Positions 56,552-64,000 of a stretch of DNA of 64,000 nt are shown here, one piece after another (the first letter of the stretch is position 1; each line of letters starts with the position of its first letter). The translations under genes were made by a program, and so were the position numbers. Where the stretch lies: NCBI RefSeq assembly GCF_000010525.1, contig NC_009937.1, positions 1,369,501 through 1,433,500 on the forward strand. The letters are read 5' to 3'. The stretch is from Azorhizobium caulinodans ORS 571 (GTDB lineage: Bacteria > Pseudomonadota > Alphaproteobacteria > Rhizobiales > Xanthobacteraceae). The notes beneath the pieces were generated by a model. That model saw only the letters and a list, made by a program, of their open reading frames with translations. It was not told the origin of the DNA and did not search any database.

Positions 56552-57295
56552 CTATCGTGATCGGATATCTGCCAAGCTGTCCTCCATCGCATGCCTGCGC
56601 GCTTCAGCCTGCTGGCGGCGCTCGGAATAGCGGTCGACGAGGTAGTCGGCTCGGCCCCGGACGAGCAGCGTGAACTTCATCAGCTCTTCCATGACGTCCA
56701 CGACCCGGTCGTAATAGGCCGAGGGCTTCATGCGCCCGGCCTCGTCGAATTCCTGATGGGCCTTCGCCACCGACGACTGGTTCGGGATCGTGACCATCCG
56801 CATCCAGCGGCCGAGGACACGGAGAGAGTTCACGGCATTAAAGGACTGGGACCCCCCGCTCACCTGCATGACGGCGAGCGTGCGGCCCTGCGTCGGCCGG
56901 ATGCCACCCATCTCAAGGGGCAGCCAGTCGATCTGGCTCTTGAACACGCCGGTGATGTTGCCGTGGCGTTCCGGGCTGCACCAGACCTGTCCCTCCGACC
57001 ATGTGGACAGGGCGCGCAGCTCCTGCACCTTCGGGTGATCTGGAGACACGCTATCCGGCAGCGGGAGGTCGCGTGGATCGAAGATGCGGGTCTCGGCACC
57101 CATGCGTTCAAGGAGCCGAGCCGCTTCCTCGGTCAGCAGGCGGCTGTACGACCGCTCGCGCAGGGAGCCGTACAGAAGGAGGATGCGGGGTGCGTGATCG
57201 GGGACCGAGCGAGGCTCTAGAAGAGCGGCATCGGGAAGGACGAGGTGCCTCTCGTCGAGCGCGGGGAAGTCCGGGGACGAAGTCGTGTCGGTCAT
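56552..57295 (-). CDS. arsH: NADPH-dependent FMN reductase ArsH
   Basis: A 247-residue flavoprotein that oxidises trivalent organoarsenicals and reduces quinones or Cr(VI) in studied homologues. The FMN-binding [34 protein letters not shown] and [19 protein letters not shown] are characteristic. ATG at 57295 is used; the gene is 16 bases after the MFS gene. Confidence 0.92.
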   Translation of the reverse strand: MTDTTSSPDFPALDERHLVLPDAALLEPRSVPDHAPRILLLYGSLRERSYSRLLTEEAARLLERMGAETRIFDPRDLPLPDSVSPDHPKVQELRALSTWSEGQVWCSPERHGNITGVFKSQIDWLPLEMGGIRPTQGRTLAVMQVSGGSQSFNAVNSLRVLGRWMRMVTIPNQSSVAKAHQEFDEAGRMKPSAYYDRVVDVMEELMKFTLLVRGRADYLVDRYSERRQQAEARRHAMEDSLADIRSR

Positions 57296-57311
57296 CACTT
57301 GAACCTTGATG

Positions 57312-58559
57312 TCAGATGGCTGCGCGGGACGCGCGGACGGAAAGCAGAGCGGCGCTCCAGAAGCCAATCACGAGGATGCAGGCTCCGATCACGAGCGCGA
57401 TCACAACGGCATCGTATGAGCCGGTACTGGCCCAGATGGATGCGGCACCGACGGGCGCGATGGCCCGCGCGATCGTCCCCGGCGCGGCGAGCGCACCATT
57501 GACGGCCCCATAGGCTTCCCGCGTGAGCATCTCCGGGACGGCAAGGCCGCGCACGATGGTCATGATGCCGTTGGCGCCGCCGTAGAGGGCCGCCACGGCG
57601 GCGACGAGGGTGAAGCTCGGCGGAAGTGCCTGAAGGGCGAGGAGTGCCACCGGGAAGACCAGCACGACGGCACTGCCGATCAGGCGCACCGATGCTTTCG
57701 GAGCGAACACCCAGATGGCGATCCGGCCCGCGACCTGAGCGGGACCGATGATGGCCATGGCTGCGACCACTGTGCCGGTATCGAAGCCGCGCTCGATGAG
57801 CAGCGGGTAGAAGTGGAACGTGAAGGCGGAGAAGGCGGCGTAATAGGCCGTCAAGGCGATCGCTAGGGCCCAGAAGGCGGGAAGGCGCATGACCCCACGG
57901 ACGATGCCGCTTCCCACCATTGCCGACGTCGCCGGGGCTGTGCGTTCGGGATGATCCGCCCGTGGATCGATGACGAGGGCATAGAGGGTGGCGCAGAGGA
58001 TCAGGTTCACGCCGCCCAGCACCATGAGCGTTCCCCGCCATCCCACGGTGTCGAGCAGATGCTGGACGATGGGGATGAAGACGGTGGAGGCGAAGCCGCC
58101 CCATAGCGTGAGGGCTGTGATCCCGGCCCGTGCCCCACCGCTGCCGCTGCGCCGGGCGACGACGGCGAAGGCGGGTTCATAGAGGGTGGCGGCCTGCACG
58201 ATGCCGATCCCGGCGACGCAGAGATAGAAGGGCAGGAGGGACGCGATCTGCGACCAACCGAGAAGCAGGAGGCCAGCGATCAGGGAGCCGCCGGCCATCA
58301 CGAAGCGGCCATGGCCTCGGTCGATGGCCGATCCGACGGGATAGGCGGCGAAGCCCGCTAGGATCAGGCCGAGGGTGGCTGCGCCATAGGTCTCGGGCTT
58401 CGACCAGCCGAGTTCCCGCTCCATGGCCTCGGCGATGGGCGGGAAGGCATAATAGAGCGATCCCCATGAGCAAATCTGCCCGATGCCGAGGCCGGTGATG
58501 AACCAGCTTCTGCCGCTCAGGGGTGGCACATCTGTTGTGGCTGCCGAGGTGCCGGTCAT
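57312..58559 (-). CDS. MFS transporter of the arsenic cluster
   Basis: A 415-residue, twelve-segment major facilitator. The first segment reads [21 protein letters not shown], and [15 protein letters not shown] and [15 protein letters not shown] are seen later. MFS proteins in ars operons include ArsJ (organoarsenical efflux, with GapDH), ArsP-independent exporters and ArsK (arsenite/antimonite). No gapdh gene is present, which speaks against ArsJ; ArsK-like or methylarsenical export is possible. Position between padR and arsH supports a role in arsenic export. Confidence 0.85.
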   Translation of the reverse strand: MTGTSAATTDVPPLSGRSWFITGLGIGQICSWGSLYYAFPPIAEAMERELGWSKPETYGAATLGLILAGFAAYPVGSAIDRGHGRFVMAGGSLIAGLLLLGWSQIASLLPFYLCVAGIGIVQAATLYEPAFAVVARRSGSGGARAGITALTLWGGFASTVFIPIVQHLLDTVGWRGTLMVLGGVNLILCATLYALVIDPRADHPERTAPATSAMVGSGIVRGVMRLPAFWALAIALTAYYAAFSAFTFHFYPLLIERGFDTGTVVAAMAIIGPAQVAGRIAIWVFAPKASVRLIGSAVVLVFPVALLALQALPPSFTLVAAVAALYGGANGIMTIVRGLAVPEMLTREAYGAVNGALAAPGTIARAIAPVGAASIWASTGSYDAVVIALVIGACILVIGFWSAALLSVRASRAAI

Positions 58560-58650
58560 GCGTTCATTCCGGAGCCGGGAACCCGTGGAAGGCGAACAGC
58601 GCATTCCTTCATGCATCGACCATCAATGCTTCGGGGCAAATGAAGGATGG

Positions 58651-59064
58651 TCATGGGCAGCATGCCGGGCCGTTCCCCTCGACGAGCTTTCCGGCATCAA
58701 GCAGGCAGCGGGTGACGTCCATCCATGCCTCGACGGCGACCTTGAAGGCGGCCCGGCCCTTGTCGGTCAGGGTGTAGACTTTCCGCTCCCGCCCGGAGAC
58801 GACCTCGGTCTCGACGGTGAGATAGCCGCCTTCCTCGAACTCCCGCAGCACCGGGTAGATGGTCCCCTCGGTGGGGGAACAGCAGCCGTTCGTGGTCTGC
58901 TCCACGGCGCGGGCGATGTCGTAGCCGTGCATGGCCCGCTGGTGGAGCACGCACAGGATGAAGAACTTGGACAGGCTCATCTTGATGGTGCCGTTCCAGT
59001 AGGCCCGACTGAGGAAGTCGGGCCCGGTCTTCGCTGCGGCATCAGGCATTGAGGGTCTAGGCAT
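58651..59064 (-). CDS. Cysteine-rich PadR-family regulator
   Basis: A 137-residue PadR-type winged-helix regulator: FFILCVLHQRAMHGYDIARA, GTIYPVLREFEEGGYL and the VYTLTDKGRAAF wing are diagnostic. Cysteines at 38, 61, 62, 120, 135 and 136, including two vicinal pairs, are unusual for PadR and suggest thiol-based sensing of As(III) or another metal. First gene of the minus-strand operon, 91 bases before the MFS gene. The ATG at 59064 is inside a palindrome; ATG at 59049 (132 residues) would leave the operator free. Confidence 0.85.
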   Translation of the reverse strand: MPRPSMPDAAAKTGPDFLSRAYWNGTIKMSLSKFFILCVLHQRAMHGYDIARAVEQTTNGCCSPTEGTIYPVLREFEEGGYLTVETEVVSGRERKVYTLTDKGRAAFKVAVEAWMDVTRCLLDAGKLVEGNGPACCP

Positions 59065-59081
59065 AGGAGCAGACCCTATGC
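59061..59081. promoter_or_regulatory. Candidate PadR operator
   Basis: GCATAGG-AGCAGAC-CCTATGC, 7-bp perfect arms with 7-bp spacer, at the 5' end of the padR gene. A second nested inverted repeat AGGGTCT/AGACCCT (59052-59058, 59071-59077) overlaps it. Probably the autoregulatory site. Confidence 0.55.
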
Positions 59082-59366
59082 ATTGAGGGGCAATGCGTCA
59101 ATCCGCGCTCAGCGCCTCCGCTGACTGTCGGTTCATTTTCGAAAAGTGGACGTCCGTTCAAGCGGTGAGATATCGTAGCGCGTGGCCGCCGGAGACTTCC
59201 GCTTTGGAGTTTCCTGGATCGTCGGCGGCGTCCGCTTTGCGCCACCATCGGTCATTGATTTCGCATCGGCTGCGGCCCGAAAGCCGGCATTCGGGCGGGC
59301 GCCTTTAAGCGGATAGCGCGCCTATTAGCCTGAAAAAAAGGACGCTTGACCGGCGATGAGCACCCT
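59065..59366. other. Intergenic region right of the arsenic cluster
   Basis: About 300 bases. Apart from the PadR operator and the right copy of the 18-bp repeat (59267-59284), it contains low-complexity-like fragments of the form GGACGTCCGTTC and GGCGTCCGCTTTGCGCCA that resemble degenerate intergenic repeats. No gene is supported. Confidence 0.5.
59267..59284. repeat. 18-bp direct repeat flanking the arsenic cluster, right copy
   Basis: Identical to 52793-52810 and in the same orientation, 6.5 kb apart, with the two ars operons between. Confidence 0.6.
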
Positions 59367-60173
59367 TCAGTTAAGGCCGAACGTCTTCCGAAGCCCTCTG
59401 TCGACGGGACCGGCAGGCATGAAGCGGCGGAGTTTTGCTAGGAGAGACGCCTCACCCTTCGGCGTATGGCGCATTTTCCAGTCGCCCAATGCCGCGCGCA
59501 CAATCGTGGCGGCGACCGCATCGGGGGCGGGTGCCTTCTGAACGTTCTTCTGGATCGCCAGGGAAACAACGTCGCGCTCCCTTTCGTATGCGGAAATCTT
59601 GGAAGCTGCCTGCGGCGCGTTCAGATCAAGGTTTGTTTTGGTGAAGGAGGGTTCGACGAGCGCAACGCGGACACCAAACGGCCGCACTTCATGATCCAGG
59701 GTCTCCGATAATCCCTCCACGGCATGCTTGGACGCCGCATAGAGCCCCATGTAGGGCGCGGGCAGAAAACCGAGGACCGAGCTTACATTGACGATGCGGC
59801 CGGAGCGCTGCTGACGCATGTGAGGCAGCACGGCCTGGATCGTACGCAAGAGGCCGAAGAGGTTAGTGTCGAAGAGCGTCTGGGCCTCAAAGATCGATGT
59901 TTCCTCGGTGGCGCCAAGAAGCGTCACGCCCGCGCTGTTGACCAGCACGTCGAGGCGGCCGTCCTGCTTCATGATGTTCAGTATGCTGCGCTCGATCGAA
60001 TCCTCGTTACGAACGTCCATTTCAATGAGCGTCACGCCGGCGATGGCTTGAGCTTTGGCCAAGTCGCGCACGGTACCATAGACGCGGCATCCCGCTTCCG
60101 CGAATCTCAGCGCGGTGGCGCGGCCGATGCCGGATGAGACACCGGTAACGAGAACTACTTTGCGGGTCGACAT
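59367..60173 (-). CDS. Short-chain dehydrogenase/reductase
   Basis: A 268-residue classical SDR: cofactor motif TGVSSGIG (10-17), NSAG (79-82), catalytic S131/132, Y145 and K149 (YAASK). The acidic/basic residues after strand 2 (TVRDLAK) favour NADP. ATG at 60173 is chosen because AAAGGA lies six bases upstream; ATG at 60179 and a further extension are possible. It follows the RND pump gene by 47 bases on the same strand and is probably co-transcribed. Substrate unknown. Confidence 0.88.
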   Translation of the reverse strand: MSTRKVVLVTGVSSGIGRATALRFAEAGCRVYGTVRDLAKAQAIAGVTLIEMDVRNEDSIERSILNIMKQDGRLDVLVNSAGVTLLGATEETSIFEAQTLFDTNLFGLLRTIQAVLPHMRQQRSGRIVNVSSVLGFLPAPYMGLYAASKHAVEGLSETLDHEVRPFGVRVALVEPSFTKTNLDLNAPQAASKISAYERERDVVSLAIQKNVQKAPAPDAVAATIVRAALGDWKMRHTPKGEASLLAKLRRFMPAGPVDRGLRKTFGLN

Positions 60174-60220
60174 TGTCATTCCTTTGATGGGCGTCTGGGC
60201 ATGGGAGGGGCTGAAAGCTG

Positions 60221-63200
60221 TCATTCGGCAGCCATGGCGGGGTGCGGCGCGCGTGTGTCCGCAGTGCTTGCTGGAACCTCGTCGGGCGTTGCCTTGATAC
60301 GGAACCAGGCGGCGTAGAGGGCGGGGAGGAACAGCAGGATCAGTGCTGTACCCACGGCGGTGCCACCGATCAGCGTGTACGCCATCGATCCCCAGAACAC
60401 GGAATGCGTCAGGGGAATGAAGGCGAGAACCGCAGCCAGCGCGGTCAGGATCACCGGGCGCGTCCGCTGCACGGTCGCTTCGACCACGGCGTGATAGTCG
60501 TCGAGTCCGGCGGTTCTATTCTCCTTGATCTGCTCGGTCAGGATCAGCGTGTTGCGCATCAGGATGCCGGCAAGACCAATCAGGCCGAGAATGGCGTTGA
60601 AGCCGAAGGGCTGATTGAACAGGATCAGCGTCGGCACCACGCCGGCCAGGCCAAGCGGCGCCGTCATCATCACCATGGTCATGGTCGAGATGCTGCGGAC
60701 CTGCAGGATGATCACGATCAGCATCGCAGCGATCATCATGGGGAAGATCTTGACCAGGGCGACATTCGCCTTGAGAGACTCCTCGATATTGCCGCCCATC
60801 TCGATGCGGTAGCCGACGGGAAGCGAGGCGATCAGCGGCTGGAGCGCCTGCATCACCTGCTTGGAGACTTCCGGCGGCTGGGTGGCTTCGTTAATGTCGG
60901 CGCGCACGGTGATGACGGACGTGCGGTCACGGCGCTTCAGGATTGGCTCCTCGAAACGGATTTCGGAGTGACCGACCTGGTCCAGCGGAACCTGGCGCCC
61001 GTTGCGGCTCATCAGGGAAAAGTCAGCGAGTCGTGCCGGGTCGAGGCGGTTTTCGCCGGCGCTCCGCGCCACGACGGGGACATTGCGGATGTCCTCGCGG
61101 ACCTGCGTCACGGTGATGCCGGTGAGCAGCAACTGCATTTGCTGGGCCGCCTCTGCGGGCGACAGGCCGATGAGGTTGAGCCGCTCCTGGTCGGGGACAA
61201 AGCGCACGACAGGCGCGCGGTTGCCCCAGTCACGGTTGGCCTGGCGCACGTCCGGGATGCTGCTCATGAGGGAGAGGGCCTTCTCGGAGATGCGGTAGAG
61301 TTCGGCCGGGTCGGGGCCCATGATGCGGAATTCGACCGGGAACGGCGTGTAGGGGCCGAAGACCAGCTGCGTGACGCGGACATAAGCTTCGGGTGCAAGC
61401 CCATCGGCAATGGCCGCGCGTAGATCGTGCTTCAGTTCTTCGCGCGCCGCCGCATCTGGCGTCAGCACGACGATCTTGGCGAATGACGGGTCCGGCAGTT
61501 CGGGCGCCATGGCGAAGAAGAAGCGCGGTGCGCCCTGTCCAATATAGCTCGTGACGATTTTCGCCTCGGGCTGTTCCTTGAGCCAGCGTTCCGCCTTCTC
61601 GACCGCCGCGGTCGTGGCCTCGATGCTGCTGCCTTCCGGCATGCGGACTTCCACCAGGACCTCGGGGCGGTCGGAGGTCGGGAAGAACTGCTGCTTAACG
61701 GCGCCCATGCCCACGACGGAGAGGGCCATGGCGACTCCCACCACGGCGCAGGTCATGAATTTGTGCCGCACCGTGAACTTGATGGCCGCGCGTAGGCGCC
61801 GATAGTTCGGCGTATCGTAGATGGCGTGATGGCCACCTTCGACGGGCTTGATGGCGGGCAGCATTTTCACGCCGAGATAGGGCGTGAAGATCACCGCGAC
61901 GATCCACGACACGATGAGTGCGAATCCGACGACCCAGAAGATGTTGCCGGCATATTCGCCCGCCGCGGAGGCGGCGAAGCCGACTGGCATCAGGCCGATG
62001 ATGGTCACCAGCGTGCCAGAGAGCATTGGAGCCGCCGTATGGCTCCAGGCATAGGCGGCCGCCTTGATGCGGTCCATGCCCTCTTCCATCTTCACCACCA
62101 TCACCTCGATGGCGATGATGGCGTCGTCGACCAGCAGGCCCAGCGCCAGGATGAGCGCGCCGAGTGTGATGCGGTCGAAGAAGCGACCTGTCTCCAGCAT
62201 GATCAGGAAGACAACGGCAAGCGTCAGCGGCACCGCAAGGGCCACGACGATGCCGACGCGCCATCCGAGGCTGACGAGGCTGACGAACAGCACGACGCCG
62301 AGGGCCATGGCGAATTTCAGCATGAATTCGCCGACGGCCGCGTCGATGTTGACGGCCTGGTCGCTGACCTTCTCAAGCGTCATGCCGAGCTGCAAGGTCG
62401 CCGCGATGGCGCTGGAGCGTGCTTCCAGCGCCTTGCCGAGTTCAAGCCCGTTCCACCCCTGCTGCATCACCGCCGCCAGCATGATGGTGGGTTCGCCATT
62501 GTGGCGGATGATGTAGGTTTCGGGATCCTGGTAGCCGCGACGCACCTCGGCCACATCGGAGAGCTTGAGCGTGCGCCCCCCGGCCACGATGGGGGTGTTC
62601 GCGATGGCGGCGAGGCTGTCATAGGCTCCATCGAAGCGGAGGAACACCTGTGGGCCGCGCGTGTCGATGGATCCGGCCGGGGTCACCGTGTTCTGCCGCT
62701 GAAGGGCGGATGCTATTTCTTGCGCGGACACGCCCAACGTCGCCAGCTTGGCATAGGAAAACTCGACGAAGATCTGCTCGGGACGCTCGCCCAGAATGTT
62801 GACCTTCTTCACGCCGGGGACGTGCAGCAGTTCCTGGCGGATCAACTCCGCCTGCCGCGCCAGTTCGCGCATGGGCATGCCCTTGGCCTTGAGGGCATAG
62901 AGGGCGAAGCTCACATCGGAGAACTCGTCATTGACGAACGGACCGAGCACGCCGGAGGGCAGATTGCGCGCCTCGTCGCCTAACTTCTTGCGGGCCTGAT
63001 AGAATTCCTCCGCGACGGCCGAGGGGGGCGTATTGTCCTTGAGCGTGACCGTTAGGAAGGCAAAGCCGGGGCGGGCGATGGTTTCGACCCGGTCATACCA
63101 GGTCAGTTCCTGGATGCGCTTTTCCAGCGGTTCTGCGACGAGATCCTGCATCTCCCTCGCCGTCGCGCCAGGCCATGCCACGGTGACGGTGAGCGTTTTG

Positions 63201-63331
63201 ATAGTGAATGAGGGGTCTTCCGCTCTGCCAAGCTTGACGAAGGCATAGACGCCCGCGGCCGCCAGCAGCACGATGAAGAAGAGGGTGACGGCACGCTCAC
63301 GGACTGCCAGCGCTGAGAGATTGAAGCTCAT
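60221..63331 (-). CDS. RND-family efflux pump permease (AcrB/HAE1-like)
   Basis: A 1036-residue inner-membrane proton-driven pump. Twelve membrane segments in two repeats with large periplasmic loops; TM4 has the proton-relay aspartate pair (LGLLVDDAIIAIE), and VAWPGATAREMQDLVAEPLEKR and the second-half GLAGILMRNTLILTEQI are typical. TM4 reads DD rather than the heavy-metal CzcA pattern, so drugs, dyes or detergents are more likely than metals. Starts with ATGA overlap of the adaptor gene. No outer-membrane factor is seen in the window. Confidence 0.92.
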   Translation of the reverse strand: MSFNLSALAVRERAVTLFFIVLLAAAGVYAFVKLGRAEDPSFTIKTLTVTVAWPGATAREMQDLVAEPLEKRIQELTWYDRVETIARPGFAFLTVTLKDNTPPSAVAEEFYQARKKLGDEARNLPSGVLGPFVNDEFSDVSFALYALKAKGMPMRELARQAELIRQELLHVPGVKKVNILGERPEQIFVEFSYAKLATLGVSAQEIASALQRQNTVTPAGSIDTRGPQVFLRFDGAYDSLAAIANTPIVAGGRTLKLSDVAEVRRGYQDPETYIIRHNGEPTIMLAAVMQQGWNGLELGKALEARSSAIAATLQLGMTLEKVSDQAVNIDAAVGEFMLKFAMALGVVLFVSLVSLGWRVGIVVALAVPLTLAVVFLIMLETGRFFDRITLGALILALGLLVDDAIIAIEVMVVKMEEGMDRIKAAAYAWSHTAAPMLSGTLVTIIGLMPVGFAASAAGEYAGNIFWVVGFALIVSWIVAVIFTPYLGVKMLPAIKPVEGGHHAIYDTPNYRRLRAAIKFTVRHKFMTCAVVGVAMALSVVGMGAVKQQFFPTSDRPEVLVEVRMPEGSSIEATTAAVEKAERWLKEQPEAKIVTSYIGQGAPRFFFAMAPELPDPSFAKIVVLTPDAAAREELKHDLRAAIADGLAPEAYVRVTQLVFGPYTPFPVEFRIMGPDPAELYRISEKALSLMSSIPDVRQANRDWGNRAPVVRFVPDQERLNLIGLSPAEAAQQMQLLLTGITVTQVREDIRNVPVVARSAGENRLDPARLADFSLMSRNGRQVPLDQVGHSEIRFEEPILKRRDRTSVITVRADINEATQPPEVSKQVMQALQPLIASLPVGYRIEMGGNIEESLKANVALVKIFPMMIAAMLIVIILQVRSISTMTMVMMTAPLGLAGVVPTLILFNQPFGFNAILGLIGLAGILMRNTLILTEQIKENRTAGLDDYHAVVEATVQRTRPVILTALAAVLAFIPLTHSVFWGSMAYTLIGGTAVGTALILLFLPALYAAWFRIKATPDEVPASTADTRAPHPAMAAE

Positions 63332-64000
63332 TTGGAATTCCCCTCAATCAGCTTCGCCGTCCGTACGGCGGCGCCGTCTTTCAGGAGATGCGCGCCGAGC
63401 GCCACGACGTCCGCGCCAAGTGCGACGCCGGTGACCGTCGCGTATTCGTTTCCGAGGCGTTTGACTTGGACGGGCACGAAGCGGACCGTGGATGAGGTCG
63501 GGTCGAGAACCCATACGCCGGTCCGCACGCCATCATTCAGCACGGCGCCGATGGGGACGCTCACAGAGGGTTGGGCCTCCCCGCTGGGGATGGTGATCGT
63601 TACGGTCGTTCCAAGAGGGGCCGCGGCGGCGGGCCCCTCAAGGACGTACCGCGCCTCATAGGTGCGCGTCTGGGAGTCGGCCGCATCGGAGATCTGCCGC
63701 AGTCGCGCCGAGCTGGGTTCGGCATCACTGCCATAGACGCGCGCCTTGGCCTGCGAGCCCAAGGCGGGGCGGATCGTCTCGGGCAGTGCTACGACAGCTT
63801 CGCGCGGCCCAGCTTGGGCCAGCTGAATGACCGTTTGGCCCGCCGCGACCACCTGTCCGGGTTCGCCAAGGGTGGCGACGATGGTGCCGTCGGCTCCTGC
63901 GGTTAACGTGGAATAGGTCGCTTCGTTTGCGGCGACATCGGCTTCCGCTTCCGCAACATCGAGCTGCGCCTGAGCCGTGTCGAGCGCGGCCTTGGCCTGT
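63328..64000 (-). CDS. RND periplasmic adaptor (HlyD/AcrA family), partial
   Basis: C-terminal 223 residues or so of the membrane fusion protein of the pump; the 5' end lies beyond the window. The visible part has the second arm of the coiled-coil hairpin (QAKAALDTAQAQLDVAEAEA), the lipoyl half (LTAGADGTIVATLGEPGQVV), the beta-barrel and the membrane-proximal domain (VPIGAVLNDGVRTGVWVLD). The frame stays open to the end of the window. It overlaps the pump gene by ATGA. Confidence 0.9.
   Translation of the reverse strand, partial: QAKAALDTAQAQLDVAEAEADVAANEATYSTLTAGADGTIVATLGEPGQVVAAGQTVIQLAQAGPREAVVALPETIRPALGSQAKARVYGSDAEPSSARLRQISDAADSQTRTYEARYVLEGPAAAAPLGTTVTITIPSGEAQPSVSVPIGAVLNDGVRTGVWVLDPTSSTVRFVPVQVKRLGNEYATVTGVALGADVVALGAHLLKDGAAVRTAKLIEGNSK

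Noticed and set aside
59093-59308. 71-codon plus-strand frame right of padR
   Set aside because: Runs through the operator and degenerate repeats, no family match.

Overview
The window is chromosomal DNA of high GC content from an alphaproteobacterium, most likely of the Hyphomicrobiales (Rhizobiales). The grounds are the gene order glyA-nrdR-ribD-ribE-ribH-nusB-thiL, a B12-dependent ribonucleotide reductase as the only reductase seen, IalB and DUF1217 proteins, RIME-like intergenic palindromes, and protein sequences that read like those of Xanthobacteraceae (Xanthobacter/Azorhizobium/Ancylobacter group). The family-level placement is inference. No rRNA, tRNA, CRISPR array, intact insertion sequence or prophage was recognised.

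Layout. 0-9 kb holds a c-di-GMP phosphodiesterase, a peptide-binding protein, an IalB-like protein, a chemoreceptor, an HspQ-like protein, a malyl-CoA lyase-like enzyme and a secreted gamma-glutamylcyclotransferase-like protein. 9.4-20.5 kb holds an AEC permease and then the largest accessory unit: a LysR regulator divergent from a tightly overlapping operon. That operon encodes a PotABCD-type ABC importer, a three-part FAD/[2Fe-2S] amine dehydrogenase of the octopine/nopaline oxidase or HcnABC type, a second FAD amine oxidase and a PLP-dependent D-threonine aldolase-like enzyme. It looks like uptake and oxidation of an unidentified N-substituted or D-amino acid. 20.5-36.3 kb is mostly housekeeping: PhzF, GST, Slt-type lytic transglycosylase, dapA, smpB, a GNAT, two tandem DUF1217 proteins, a PrxQ-like peroxiredoxin, an unrecognised 451-residue protein, cytochrome c, family-5 uracil-DNA glycosylase, a NYN protein, rpoZ, rimO and a sugar MFS transporter.

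36.3-41.8 kb is a TonB transport locus: a receptor and a DUF2946 protein on one strand, exbB-exbD-tonB divergent from them. 42-48 kb is the glyA/nrdR/riboflavin/nusB/thiL block, in which nusB reads as frameshifted by one base near its 5' end. 48.5-52.2 kb is nrdJ, preceded by a good NrdR box, and nrdR itself is about 5 kb upstream. 52.2-53.0 kb is a decayed stretch with a remnant of a GlxA-type regulator. 53.0-59.1 kb is an arsenic resistance cluster made of two convergent operons: arsR-arsC(LMW-PTP type)-arsC(glutaredoxin type)-arsB, and padR-MFS-arsH-HEPN-like. An identical 18-bp sequence lies on either side of it. 59.4-64 kb is an SDR, an RND pump and its adaptor, which runs off the window.

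No wholly new system is demonstrated. The best leads are the amine-oxidase operon, the cysteine-rich PadR and HEPN-like protein in the arsenic cluster, the nusB frameshift, and the RIME-like palindromes.
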